A stretch of 6,741 nt of DNA from an uncultured Eubacteriales bacterium (GTDB taxonomy: Bacteria > Bacillota > Clostridia > Oscillospirales > CAG-272). Both the position numbers and the translations under genes were made by a program. Under the pieces are notes generated by a model that saw only the letters and a list, made by a program, of their open reading frames with translations, was not told the DNA's origin and made no database searches. Below, piece by piece: positions 1 to 6,296 of the stretch (positions are counted from its first letter, which is position 1; each line of letters starts with the position of its first letter). Location of the stretch: contig CAKSEM010000080.1 in NCBI GenBank assembly GCA_934446485.1, forward strand, positions 1-6,741. Direction: 5' to 3'.

Positions 1-366
1 ATGTGTCAGGGACCTAAAGATATCCCGGAAACGGTGTCCCAAGCCGGCGCTGCAGCGTCAAAGGTCATTGGCCTTCTGTCAAAGGATAAGCTGACGGGAA
101 ATCCGTGCGTTGCTCACTCCGATGAGATGATGTGCAACGGATGCTCCACATGTGAGAAGGTCTGCCCGTACGGTGCAATAACTTACGTAGACCGTGAGTT
201 CAGAATGCCCGATCGGACGACGAAGGTTCGCCGTGTGGCACAGGTCAACGAGGCTGTTTGCCAGGGCTGCGGCGCGTGCACGGTCGCGTGTATGTCGGGA
301 GCGATGGATCTCCGCGGCTTTACGAATAAACAGATCATGGCGGAGGTGGACGCGATATGCAAGTGA
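1..366 (+). CDS. hdrA: HdrA-type iron-sulfur flavoprotein, C-terminal part (5' end outside window)
   Basis: This is the last 121 residues of an HdrA-family subunit, the FAD and iron-sulfur protein that splits electron pairs in heterodisulfide-reductase-type complexes in the cytosol. The opening stretch (CQGPKDIP, residues 2-9) matches the conserved HdrA segment after the FAD domain. It is followed by two ferredoxin-type [4Fe-4S] motifs, C45-x2-C48-x2-C51-x3-C55-P and C87-x2-C90-x2-C93-x3-C97. Full HdrA proteins are usually about 650 residues or longer, so the flavin domain lies upstream of the window. The ATG at position 1 is almost certainly an internal methionine codon. The stop codon overlaps the start of the MvhD-like gene, as in known hdrA-mvhD/flxD operons. 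The family is clear. Whether this copy carries a bifurcating FAD cannot be judged from this fragment. Confidence 0.93.
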   Translation: MCQGPKDIPETVSQAGAAASKVIGLLSKDKLTGNPCVAHSDEMMCNGCSTCEKVCPYGAITYVDREFRMPDRTTKVRRVAQVNEAVCQGCGACTVACMSGAMDLRGFTNKQIMAEVDAICK

Positions 367-791
367 ATGAATATAAGCCGATGATCGTGGCTTTCTGCTG
401 CAACTGGTGCTCTTATGCAGGCGCCGATCTTGCCGGGAACAACCGGCTCGCATATCCCGCGGATGTCAAGATCGTCCGCGTGCCGTGCTCGTGTCGCGTG
501 AATCCGATGTTCATACTGCGCGCATTTCAGCGCGGAGCCGACGGTGTCATCCTGTGCGGCTGCCACCCGGGTGACTGCCACTATACATCGGGCAACTATT
601 ACACACGTCGCCGCATGTCTCTCCTCTTCTCGATGCTCGATTATCTCGGGATCGAGCGCGACCGCACCCGCGTTGAGTGGGTCAGTGCGGCTGAGGGAGC
701 AAAGTTTGCAGCAACCATGAATGAATTCGTCGAGCACGTTGCCGCGCTCGGCGAAAACAAGAGATTGGAGGACCTGCGATGCAAGAAATAA
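357..791 (+). CDS. flxD: MvhD/FlpD/FlxD-type [2Fe-2S] electron-transfer subunit
   Basis: A 144-residue protein of the MvhD/FlpD 'hydrogenase iron-sulfur subunit' family. In known complexes it carries one [2Fe-2S] cluster and passes electrons from a hydrogenase, formate dehydrogenase or NADH module to HdrA. The family signature is easy to read: CCNWCSYAGADLAG (residues 14-27), the PCSCRVNP segment (43-50) and GADGVILCGCHPGDCHY (60-76). The cysteines are C14, C15, C18, C44, C46, C67, C69 and C74. The length is normal for the stand-alone form. The ATG at 357 lies 8 bases after GGAGGTG (342-348) and overlaps the end of hdrA by 10 bases, so the two are probably translationally coupled. The following FlxA/B/C-like genes, and the absence of a hydrogenase gene, make FlxD a better name than MvhD. 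C46 occupies a position where I recall Gly in several homologues. Confidence 0.93.
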   Translation: MQVNEYKPMIVAFCCNWCSYAGADLAGNNRLAYPADVKIVRVPCSCRVNPMFILRAFQRGADGVILCGCHPGDCHYTSGNYYTRRRMSLLFSMLDYLGIERDRTRVEWVSAAEGAKFAATMNEFVEHVAALGENKRLEDLRCKK

Positions 792-1771
792 AACGCGATG
801 AGCTCGTCTCCCGCGCCGTCTCAATGCTTGAGAGCGGAGAGGTTGACCGAGTGCTCGGTTGGCGTCGCGGAGAATTCGATTACGATATTACCCCCGGTAT
901 ATTCCGCTCGGCGGAGGAGATGAAGCGCGACTTCGTATGGGGAGACTTCTGCGGAGCCAACCTTTCAAAGTATGTAATGCGTGAGGCGGGTCGCGGGGAA
1001 GGGCGTGTGCTCGTATTCCTGAAGCCGTGTGATACATACAGCTTTAATCAGCTTCTGACCGAGCACAGATTCGATCGCGAGCGAGTGTACGTCATCGGTG
1101 TACCGTGCAGCGGTATGCTCGATCCAAAGGAGATCTCCGCCCGTGCGGAGGGAGTCGTCTCGATTTCCGATGACGGCGAGAGTGTCTCCGTCGGTACTCT
1201 GTATGACGGTACGCTTACGTTTGACAGAAATGAGCTTCTTCCCGACAGATGCCGAAATTGCAAATCAAAGCACCATGTTGCGTATGATGAGCTGCTCGGT
1301 ACGGACGGCGAGGTTCTTGACTCTGCGAGATTCGACGAGGTAGAGAAGATCGAGAATATGACGCCCGATGAGCGATATGCTTTCTGGCAGGGTGAGCTTT
1401 CACGGTGTATTCGCTGCAATGCCTGCCGGGACGTATGTCCTGCGTGTACATGCGAAAAGTGTGTTTTCGACAATCCGAACTCGGGTGTTGAAAACAAGGC
1501 GCCTGCGGATTCGTTCGAAGAGAAGATGTTCCATATTATCCGCGCGTTCCACGTTGTGGGTCGCTGCACCGACTGCGGTGAGTGCTCCAGGGTATGCCCG
1601 CAGCACATTCCGCTCCACCTATTGAACCGTAAGTTTATTAAAGATATCGATGAGCTTTACGGAGAATATCAGGCAGGTGCCGAAATCGGCAGCCGCGCGC
1701 CTATAGTAAACTATACCGAGGGCGATCCTGAGCCGCGTGAAGCAGTTGAGAGGAGGGACGGCGATGCGTAA
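779..1771 (+). CDS. FrhB/FdhB-like 4Fe-4S dicluster protein (Flx-type electron-transfer subunit)
   Basis: A 330-residue soluble iron-sulfur protein, probably one of the two internal electron-transfer subunits (FlxB/FlxC class) of an NAD(P)H-oxidising Hdr-linked complex. The first half resembles the FrhB/FdhB (coenzyme F420 hydrogenase beta) family: KPCD at 82-85, GVPC ending at C110, and CRNC (C158, C161) before a short conserved-looking segment. The second half holds two ferredoxin motifs, C210-x2-C213-x2-C216-x3-C220-P and C263-x2-C266-x2-C269-x3-C273-P. Extra cysteines C223, C225 and C228 follow directly after the first. The four N-terminal cysteines could bind a further cluster, as in FrhB relatives. 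The ATG at 779 is 7 bases after GGAGG (767-771) and overlaps flxD by 13 bases. The acidic and basic tail after residue 300 has no visible domain. The family is confident; the choice between the names flxB and flxC is not. Confidence 0.82.
   Translation: MQEIKRDELVSRAVSMLESGEVDRVLGWRRGEFDYDITPGIFRSAEEMKRDFVWGDFCGANLSKYVMREAGRGEGRVLVFLKPCDTYSFNQLLTEHRFDRERVYVIGVPCSGMLDPKEISARAEGVVSISDDGESVSVGTLYDGTLTFDRNELLPDRCRNCKSKHHVAYDELLGTDGEVLDSARFDEVEKIENMTPDERYAFWQGELSRCIRCNACRDVCPACTCEKCVFDNPNSGVENKAPADSFEEKMFHIIRAFHVVGRCTDCGECSRVCPQHIPLHLLNRKFIKDIDELYGEYQAGAEIGSRAPIVNYTEGDPEPREAVERRDGDA
1751..1756 (+). promoter_or_regulatory. ribosome binding site deciding the AsrA-like gene start
   Basis: AGGAGG ends 7 bases before ATG 1764, an ideal spacing, inside the coding end of the preceding gene. 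It rules out the upstream in-frame ATG at 1737, which lies before this site. Confidence 0.85.
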
Positions 1772-2789
1772 GATATCTCTTGACAGAATCGATGAACTGT
1801 TCCGCAAAATTGCTGCCGTACAGAGTCTGTACATCCCGCAGGACACGAAGGCTGGCGCGAGATTTGAGCGTTGGTCGGAAGGTTCGGTGTGGTCGGATGC
1901 TCTAAACACCGTCCGCAGTGCTAAGGATTTCTTCTTTCCGCAGACTGAAAATTTAATGGATTTTAAGCTGAGCGGCAAAAAGCTCGAGATAATCGACACC
2001 AGACGCGAGAGCGAGGATTTTGTCCTGTTCGGCGTGCGTGCGTGTGATGTTAAGAGCTTTGATGTGCTCGACCGTGTGTTCCTCGCCGAGCCTGCCGACA
2101 GCTACTATAAGAATCGGCGCAGTCACGCCACGGTCGTGTCGCTTGCCTGCACCCGCCCTGCCGCGACGTGCTTCTGCGGTACATTCGGTATCGATGCTGC
2201 CGAACCGGATGGAGACATCGTCTGCCATAGGACTGCCGATGCACTCTACCTTGAAGGTGTGACCGATCGCGGACACGCTCTCATGTCGTCGATTGAAGAC
2301 GTGACAGAGAATGCGGACAAAGCACCGGTCGAAGCACAGAATGCAGAGATACGCGAGCGCTTGTCGCGTCTGCCGCTCTCCGGCTTGAGTGCAGATTCGT
2401 TCGGCAGCGGTAAAACATCCGAATTTTTCGACGCACCCGAGTGGAGCGAGCTTTCCGAATCGTGCCTCGGCTGCGGTACCTGCACATTCGTGTGTCCGAC
2501 GTGCCAGTGCTATGATATCAAGGACTTCAATACCGGACACGGTGTCCGTCGTTTCCGCTGCTGGGATTCGTGTATGTATTCAGACTTCACGAAGATGTCT
2601 GCGGGACAGCCGAGACTTACTCAGCTGGAGAGATTCCGTCAGCGGTTTATGCACAAGCTCGTGTATTACCCGACCAATAACGACGGACTCTTCTCGTGTG
2701 TCGGCTGCGGCAGATGCGTCTCGCGCTGTCCGATAAATATGAACATAGTAAAGGTTATGAAGAAGTTGGGAGGTCGCAGCGATGACTGA
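1764..2789 (+). CDS. AsrA/HydB-like 4Fe-4S dicluster protein (Flx-type electron-transfer subunit)
   Basis: A 341-residue soluble iron-sulfur protein of the type found as anaerobic sulfite reductase subunit A (AsrA) and sulfhydrogenase beta subunits. These carry electrons between an AsrB-like flavin reductase and a partner enzyme. The segment GVRACDVKSFDVLDRVF (90-106) and the cysteines C129, C136 and C138 are typical of the N-terminal domain. Two ferredoxin motifs follow: C234-x2-C237-x2-C240-x3-C244-P, with C247 and C249 close behind, and C312-x2-C315-x2-C318-x3-C322-P. A CWDSC pair (C266, C270) lies between them. I chose ATG 1764 because AGGAGG (1751-1756) sits 7 bases before it. The in-frame ATG at 1737 would add nine residues with no good ribosome binding site. 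The gene overlaps its upstream neighbour by 8 bases. The next gene encodes the AsrB-like reductase, its usual partner. No sulfite reductase (AsrC) is present, so a role in the Hdr-linked complex is more likely. Confidence 0.83.
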   Translation: MRKISLDRIDELFRKIAAVQSLYIPQDTKAGARFERWSEGSVWSDALNTVRSAKDFFFPQTENLMDFKLSGKKLEIIDTRRESEDFVLFGVRACDVKSFDVLDRVFLAEPADSYYKNRRSHATVVSLACTRPAATCFCGTFGIDAAEPDGDIVCHRTADALYLEGVTDRGHALMSSIEDVTENADKAPVEAQNAEIRERLSRLPLSGLSADSFGSGKTSEFFDAPEWSELSESCLGCGTCTFVCPTCQCYDIKDFNTGHGVRRFRCWDSCMYSDFTKMSAGQPRLTQLERFRQRFMHKLVYYPTNNDGLFSCVGCGRCVSRCPINMNIVKVMKKLGGRSDD

Positions 2790-3615
2790 TATGAAAGAAC
2801 CGCTTATCCCTGCGATAGGCGTTGTTACCGACATCCGGATAGATACACCCGATGTCAAAACGTTCAGAGTCGTGACGCCCGACGGCAAGAAGGCGTTCCG
2901 GCATATGCCGGGTCAGTGCGCCATGCTGTCTATTCCCGGAATAGGTGAGGCGATGTTCTCGATCACCTCATCTCCGACGAATGAGGAGTACATGGAGTTC
3001 TCCATCAAAAAATGCGGATGTGTCACTGAGTGGCTCCATTCGATGGAGGTCGGACAGGAGATCACTATACGCGGTCCGTACGGCAGACCGTTCCCGGTAG
3101 ATACCGAGTTTGCGGGGCACGATATGCTGTTCATTGCCGGAGGTATCGGCCTTGCCCCCCTTCGCTCGGTGATAAACTATTGCCGACATTACCGTGACCG
3201 CTACGGCAAGATCGATATTGTTTACGGCTCACGCAGTATGCAGGATCTCGTCGATTACCGTGAAATACTCGATGAGTGGTCGCACGACGCAGGGGTAAAT
3301 GTCCACCTGACGATCGACCGTGAGCAGCCCGAATGGGACGGTCATGTAGGCTTCGTTCCGAATTACGTTCGCGAACTTGGATTTTCGACCGACAAAATTG
3401 CGATCCTCTGCGGTCCTCCGATCATGATAAAATTTACACTTCAGGGTCTTCAGGAGCTTGGGTTCGATAAAACTCAGGTTTACACTACGCTCGAGCTGCG
3501 TATGAAGTGCGGAATAGGCAAGTGCGGAAGATGCAACGTCGGAGCCAAGTACGTCTGCAAGGACGGACCGGTCTTCCGGTGCGATGAGCTCGACGAGCTG
3601 CCGAATGAATATTGA
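2782..3615 (+). CDS. flxA: AsrB/PyrK-like FAD and NAD(P)H-binding reductase (FlxA type)
   Basis: A 277-residue ferredoxin-NADP reductase-fold protein and the predicted NAD(P)H entry point of the complex. Residues 1-105 form the FAD-binding barrel, with FSITSSP (59-65) in place of the common R-x-Y-S-x-x-S-x-P motif and GPYGRPFP at 98-105. The NAD(P)-binding domain begins with FIAGGIGLAPLRS (117-129) and carries LCGPPIMI (209-216). A C-terminal [2Fe-2S] site, C243-x4-C248-x2-C251-x7-C259 followed by DGPVF, matches PyrK (dihydroorotate dehydrogenase electron-transfer subunit) and AsrB. Length is normal for the family. The ATG at 2782 is 8 bases after GGGAGG (2768-2773) and overlaps the AsrA-like gene by 8 bases. 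A pyrimidine-synthesis role is unlikely because no pyrD is nearby; a sulfite reductase role is unlikely because asrC is missing. The neighbourhood fits FlxA of FlxABCD-HdrABC. NADH versus NADPH preference cannot be read from the motifs. Confidence 0.87.
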   Translation: MTDMKEPLIPAIGVVTDIRIDTPDVKTFRVVTPDGKKAFRHMPGQCAMLSIPGIGEAMFSITSSPTNEEYMEFSIKKCGCVTEWLHSMEVGQEITIRGPYGRPFPVDTEFAGHDMLFIAGGIGLAPLRSVINYCRHYRDRYGKIDIVYGSRSMQDLVDYREILDEWSHDAGVNVHLTIDREQPEWDGHVGFVPNYVRELGFSTDKIAILCGPPIMIKFTLQGLQELGFDKTQVYTTLELRMKCGIGKCGRCNVGAKYVCKDGPVFRCDELDELPNEY

Positions 3616-3624
3616 TTTTGGATG

Positions 3625-3630
3625 AAGGAG
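3625..3630 (+). promoter_or_regulatory. ribosome binding site for the FrdB/TfrB-like gene
   Basis: AAGGAG lies 11 bases before the ATG at 3642. It supports that ATG over the in-frame TTG at 3612, which has no Shine-Dalgarno sequence of its own and would start inside flxA. The second ATG at 3651 would be 20 bases away, which is too far. Confidence 0.7.
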
Positions 3631-3641
3631 AATTTGTTGAC

Positions 3642-4316
3642 ATGGAAAACATGGTGAATGTATACCTGTTCGGCAAGCAGTACAGTGTGCCCGGTGACCT
3701 GACGATCATGCGCGCCATGGAGTATGCGGGCTACCAGCTCGTGCGCGGCTGCGGATGCCGCAACGGCTTCTGCGGTGCGTGTGCTACCATTTACCGCATC
3801 AAGGGCGAGCGCGAGCTGCGCACGTGCCTTGCGTGCCAGACGAAGGTCGAGGAGGGAATGTACGTTGCAACGCTGCCGTTCTTCCCGCTTGTGAAGCAGG
3901 TCTACGATATCGAAAAGATACGTCCGACCGAGCAGATAATGATGCAGCTTTACCCTGAGATATATTCGTGCGTCGGCTGCAACGCCTGCACCAAGAGCTG
4001 TACGCAGAGCCTGAATGTAATGCAGTACATAGCATACGCACAGCGCGGCGAATTCGACAAGTGTGCCGAGGAATCGTTCGACTGCGTGATGTGCGGAGTA
4101 TGCTCGTCGCGATGCCCCGCCGGTATCTCACATCCGCAGGTAGCGATGCTTGCACGCAGGCTTAACGGTAAGTACCTTGCGCCTAAGTGCGAACACCTCG
4201 AGGAGCGCGTGCGCGAGATAAAGGACGGCACGTTTACAGAACTGATAGAGAATCTGATGGAGCGACCGATCGATGAGATACGTGAGCTCTACAACAACAG
4301 AGAGATCGAGAAGTAA
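3642..4316 (+). CDS. FrdB/TfrB-like iron-sulfur subunit ([2Fe-2S] plus two [4Fe-4S])
   Basis: A 224-residue iron-sulfur protein that probably wires the HdrA module to the flavoprotein encoded next. Residues 1-75 form a plant-type ferredoxin domain with C39-x4-C44-x2-C47 and a fourth ligand at C62 or C65 (CLAC). It also has an additional C37. The C-terminal half holds C110-x2-C113-x2-C116-x3-C120 and C148-x2-C151-x2-C154-x3-C158-P. Both motifs have full four-cysteine sets, as in HdrC and the middle of TfrB (thiol:fumarate reductase subunit B). Respiratory SdhB/FrdB carries a [3Fe-4S] site and a quinone-facing surface instead. TfrB normally continues with HdrB-like CCG domains; this protein stops without them, ending in a charged helical tail (about 183-224). 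Start at ATG 3642 is supported by AAGGAG at 3625-3630. The gene follows flxA by 26 bases and precedes the flavoprotein by 13. The exact electron acceptor is inferred from that neighbour. Confidence 0.85.
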   Translation: MENMVNVYLFGKQYSVPGDLTIMRAMEYAGYQLVRGCGCRNGFCGACATIYRIKGERELRTCLACQTKVEEGMYVATLPFFPLVKQVYDIEKIRPTEQIMMQLYPEIYSCVGCNACTKSCTQSLNVMQYIAYAQRGEFDKCAEESFDCVMCGVCSSRCPAGISHPQVAMLARRLNGKYLAPKCEHLEERVREIKDGTFTELIENLMERPIDEIRELYNNREIEK

Positions 4317-4329
4317 GGAGGCAGGATAA

Positions 4330-5928
4330 ATGTATTCAAAGGAATTTGAAGGATCCCTCCGTGCCGTTGAGTCGGCACGTGAGGCAAATATAGCATATGA
4401 GCCTGCCCGTATGACGGCTCAGGAGAAGGATGAGCTTCTTGCCGCTTACCATCCCGACTATAAAAAGAGCGAGTTTTCGCGCCTCAGGATCGGCCCGAAT
4501 AAGGGCGAGGAGGTGCCGCATGAGCTCTGCGAGCTGCTTGAGGCTCACAGCCGCATAGCGGCGACGGATGTCGACCTTGAAGATGTTCGGTACGATGTCG
4601 ATGTACTGATAATCGGCGGCGGTGGTGCAGGAGCATCCGCGGCGATCGAGGCTGACCGCGCGGGAGCCAAGGCGATGATCGTGACTAAACTCAGGATCGG
4701 AGATGCCAACACAATGATGGCAGAAGGCGGAATACAGGCGGCTGATAAGCCGAACGATTCTCCTGCGATCCATTTTGTAGACGCATTCGGCGGCGGGCAC
4801 TATGCCGCAAAGCGTGAACTGCTTGCAAAGCTCGTGTGTGATGCGCCTGAGGCGATAGAGTGGCTGAGTAACCTCGGCGTCGAATTCGATAAGGCTCCTG
4901 ACGGAACTATGATAACAACGCACGGCGGAGGTACTTCCCGCAAGCGTATGCATGCCGCAAAGGATTATTCGGGCGCTGAGATCATGCGCACACTGCGCGA
5001 CGAGGTTCTGAACCGCGGAATTCCGGTAGTTGACTTTACCTCTGCCGTGGAGCTTATCCTCGACGAGAACGGCAGAGCTGCAGGCGCCGTACTTATGAAT
5101 ATGGAGACGCATGAGCTTATGGTGGCACGTGCAAAGACGGTTATTATCGCCACAGGCGGTGCCGGACGGATGCACTATCAGGGCTTCCCGACCTCGAATC
5201 ACTACGGCGCGACGGCAGACGGACTGGTGCTCGGCTACAGAGTAGGAGCAAAGCTTCTTTACGCCGATACGCTTCAGTACCATCCGACGGGTGCTGCGTT
5301 CCCGCAGCAGATTTTCGGAGCGCTCGTGACCGAGAAGGTGCGCTCGCTCGGAGCTAAGCTCGTCAACCGTGACGGACACGTCTTTATGCATCCGCTTGAG
5401 ACACGCGATGTTGCTGCAGCATCGATCATTCGTGAATGCACCGACCGCGGTGAGGGCGTCGATACCGGCAGCGGTCTCGCAGTATGGCTCGATACACCGA
5501 TGATCGAACGGATCGGAGGCGAGGGAACGATAGAACGCCGCATACCTGCAATGATGCGTATGTTCGGCAGCTACGGAATCGATATTCGCCGCGAACCGAT
5601 CCTCGTTTATCCGACGCTCCACTATCAGAACGGCGGACTCGATATAAATGTCACCGGAATGACGACAAATGTAGAAAATCTCTTCGTTGCAGGTGAAGCC
5701 GTCGGCGGTATACACGGTCGTAACCGCTTGATGGGCAACTCGCTTCTCGATATTATCGTATTCGGCAGAAACGCAGGCATCAACGCTGCAGCAGTAGCCA
5801 AGGATACAAAGGTCGGCAAGTTAACGCTCGAGCATATAGCAAAATTTGATACTGAACGTGACGAGGCTGGGATCGTGACCGATGCGGTATCTCCGAAGCT
5901 CCTCCCCGACTACAGAAGAGTAAAATAA
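4330..5928 (+). CDS. FrdA-type soluble flavoprotein (putative fumarate/enoate reductase subunit)
   Basis: A 532-residue flavoprotein of the fumarate reductase/succinate dehydrogenase/L-aspartate oxidase superfamily, predicted to reduce an organic double bond in the cytosol. The FAD Rossmann motif GGGGAG is at 96-101, AEGG at 131-134 and ATGGAGR at 274-280. Compared with E. coli FrdA, the substrate and catalytic positions are present: H318 (in HPTG), T334-E335, R359 (in TRD, the proton-donor arginine), H431 (in HYQNGG) and R466 (in GRNRL). N127 stands where respiratory enzymes have the flavinylated His, so FAD is probably non-covalent, as in aspartate oxidase. About 90 residues precede the FAD domain, with HPDY at 41-44 and IGPNKGEEVPHEL at 54-66. 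Only about 60 residues follow the last FAD motif, so the usual C-terminal helical domain is mostly missing. There is no signal peptide or Tat motif. TAAGGAGG (4314-4321) supports ATG 4330. NadB is unlikely because nadA/nadC are absent and an FrdB-like partner is present. The substrate is unknown. Confidence 0.86.
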   Translation: MYSKEFEGSLRAVESAREANIAYEPARMTAQEKDELLAAYHPDYKKSEFSRLRIGPNKGEEVPHELCELLEAHSRIAATDVDLEDVRYDVDVLIIGGGGAGASAAIEADRAGAKAMIVTKLRIGDANTMMAEGGIQAADKPNDSPAIHFVDAFGGGHYAAKRELLAKLVCDAPEAIEWLSNLGVEFDKAPDGTMITTHGGGTSRKRMHAAKDYSGAEIMRTLRDEVLNRGIPVVDFTSAVELILDENGRAAGAVLMNMETHELMVARAKTVIIATGGAGRMHYQGFPTSNHYGATADGLVLGYRVGAKLLYADTLQYHPTGAAFPQQIFGALVTEKVRSLGAKLVNRDGHVFMHPLETRDVAAASIIRECTDRGEGVDTGSGLAVWLDTPMIERIGGEGTIERRIPAMMRMFGSYGIDIRREPILVYPTLHYQNGGLDINVTGMTTNVENLFVAGEAVGGIHGRNRLMGNSLLDIIVFGRNAGINAAAVAKDTKVGKLTLEHIAKFDTERDEAGIVTDAVSPKLLPDYRRVK

Positions 5929-5950
5929 TTTAAGATAGGACAGAGTTAAT

Positions 5951-6265
5951 ATGATACTTGATCTTTTAGAAGCGCTGACTATATTCTGCTTCGGTCTCTC
6001 GTGGCCGATATCAATTCGCAAATCGATCGTTTCCCGCACAGCCAAGGGCAAGAGTCTCTTCTTTGAGGTCTTTCTCCTCATCGGCTATGCTTTCGGAATC
6101 ACGAGAAAGATCATCCAGACTGCAGGCGGCAGCTCGGGATTCATCTTTTTCCTCAGCTTCTTCTTCTACGTTCTGAACTTTATCGAGATCGCGATAGACA
6201 TTGCTCTCTACTTCAGAAACCGCAAACTCGACAAGCTGGCGGAGGAGGCAGGCGAAGCTGCCTGA
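5951..6265 (+). CDS. small three-helix membrane protein, SemiSWEET/PQ-loop-like
   Basis: A 104-residue hydrophobic protein with three probable membrane helices at about residues 4-20, 36-54 and 63-87 and a charged C-terminal tail rich in Lys, Glu and Ala. The stretch SWPISIRKSIVSRTAKGKS (17-35) resembles the P-(Q)-x-x-K-x-x-x-x-K-S-T-K-G-x-S motif of SemiSWEET/PQ-loop half-transporters, which have three helices and similar length and dimerise to move small solutes. The fit is by eye and the Q of the PQ pair is replaced by I, so transport is only a suggestion. It starts 22 bases after the flavoprotein with no terminator between, and an AGGA-like sequence (about 5937-5940) precedes the ATG by 10 bases, so it may be co-transcribed. 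The protein has no histidine, which argues against a haem-binding SdhC/SdhD-type anchor for the FrdA-like enzyme. A terminator follows at 6338. Confidence 0.7.
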   Translation: MILDLLEALTIFCFGLSWPISIRKSIVSRTAKGKSLFFEVFLLIGYAFGITRKIIQTAGGSSGFIFFLSFFFYVLNFIEIAIDIALYFRNRKLDKLAEEAGEAA

Positions 6266-6296
6266 GCTTATATCCCCCCCAAAATCCCATTTTGCC

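Noticed and set aside
1..3. ATG at position 1 as a true start of a small ferredoxin
   Set aside because: The residues right after it match the conserved segment inside HdrA that follows the FAD domain, so the gene continues upstream of the window.
183..824. A 213-codon open frame on the minus strand across hdrA, flxD and the next gene
   Set aside because: It crosses three well-supported overlapping genes on the other strand and shows no protein motif.
2782..3615. PyrK of dihydroorotate dehydrogenase or AsrB of sulfite reductase
   Set aside because: The fold and motifs fit both, but neither pyrD nor asrC is present. The HdrA/FlxD neighbourhood points to FlxA.
3612..3641. TTG start adding ten residues to the FrdB-like protein
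   Set aside because: It has no Shine-Dalgarno sequence and lies in the end of flxA. ATG 3642 has AAGGAG upstream, and the protein alignment begins naturally there.
4336..5715. A 459-codon open frame on the minus strand inside the flavoprotein gene
   Set aside because: It is the complement of a clearly conserved FrdA-type protein. Its translation is rich in Cys, His and Arg without any recognisable domain, and it has no ribosome binding site that stands out. It reflects codon bias on the coding strand.
4330..5928. L-aspartate oxidase (NadB)
   Set aside because: The Asn at the flavinylation position and the short C-terminus are shared with NadB. The adjacent iron-sulfur partner, the N-terminal extension and the lack of nadA/nadC make an electron-transfer-linked reductase more likely.
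5951..6265. SdhC/SdhD-type membrane anchor for the FrdA/FrdB-like pair
   Set aside because: Length and three helices would fit, but the protein has no histidine to bind haem. The iron-sulfur subunit also lacks the [3Fe-4S] pattern of quinone-linked enzymes.
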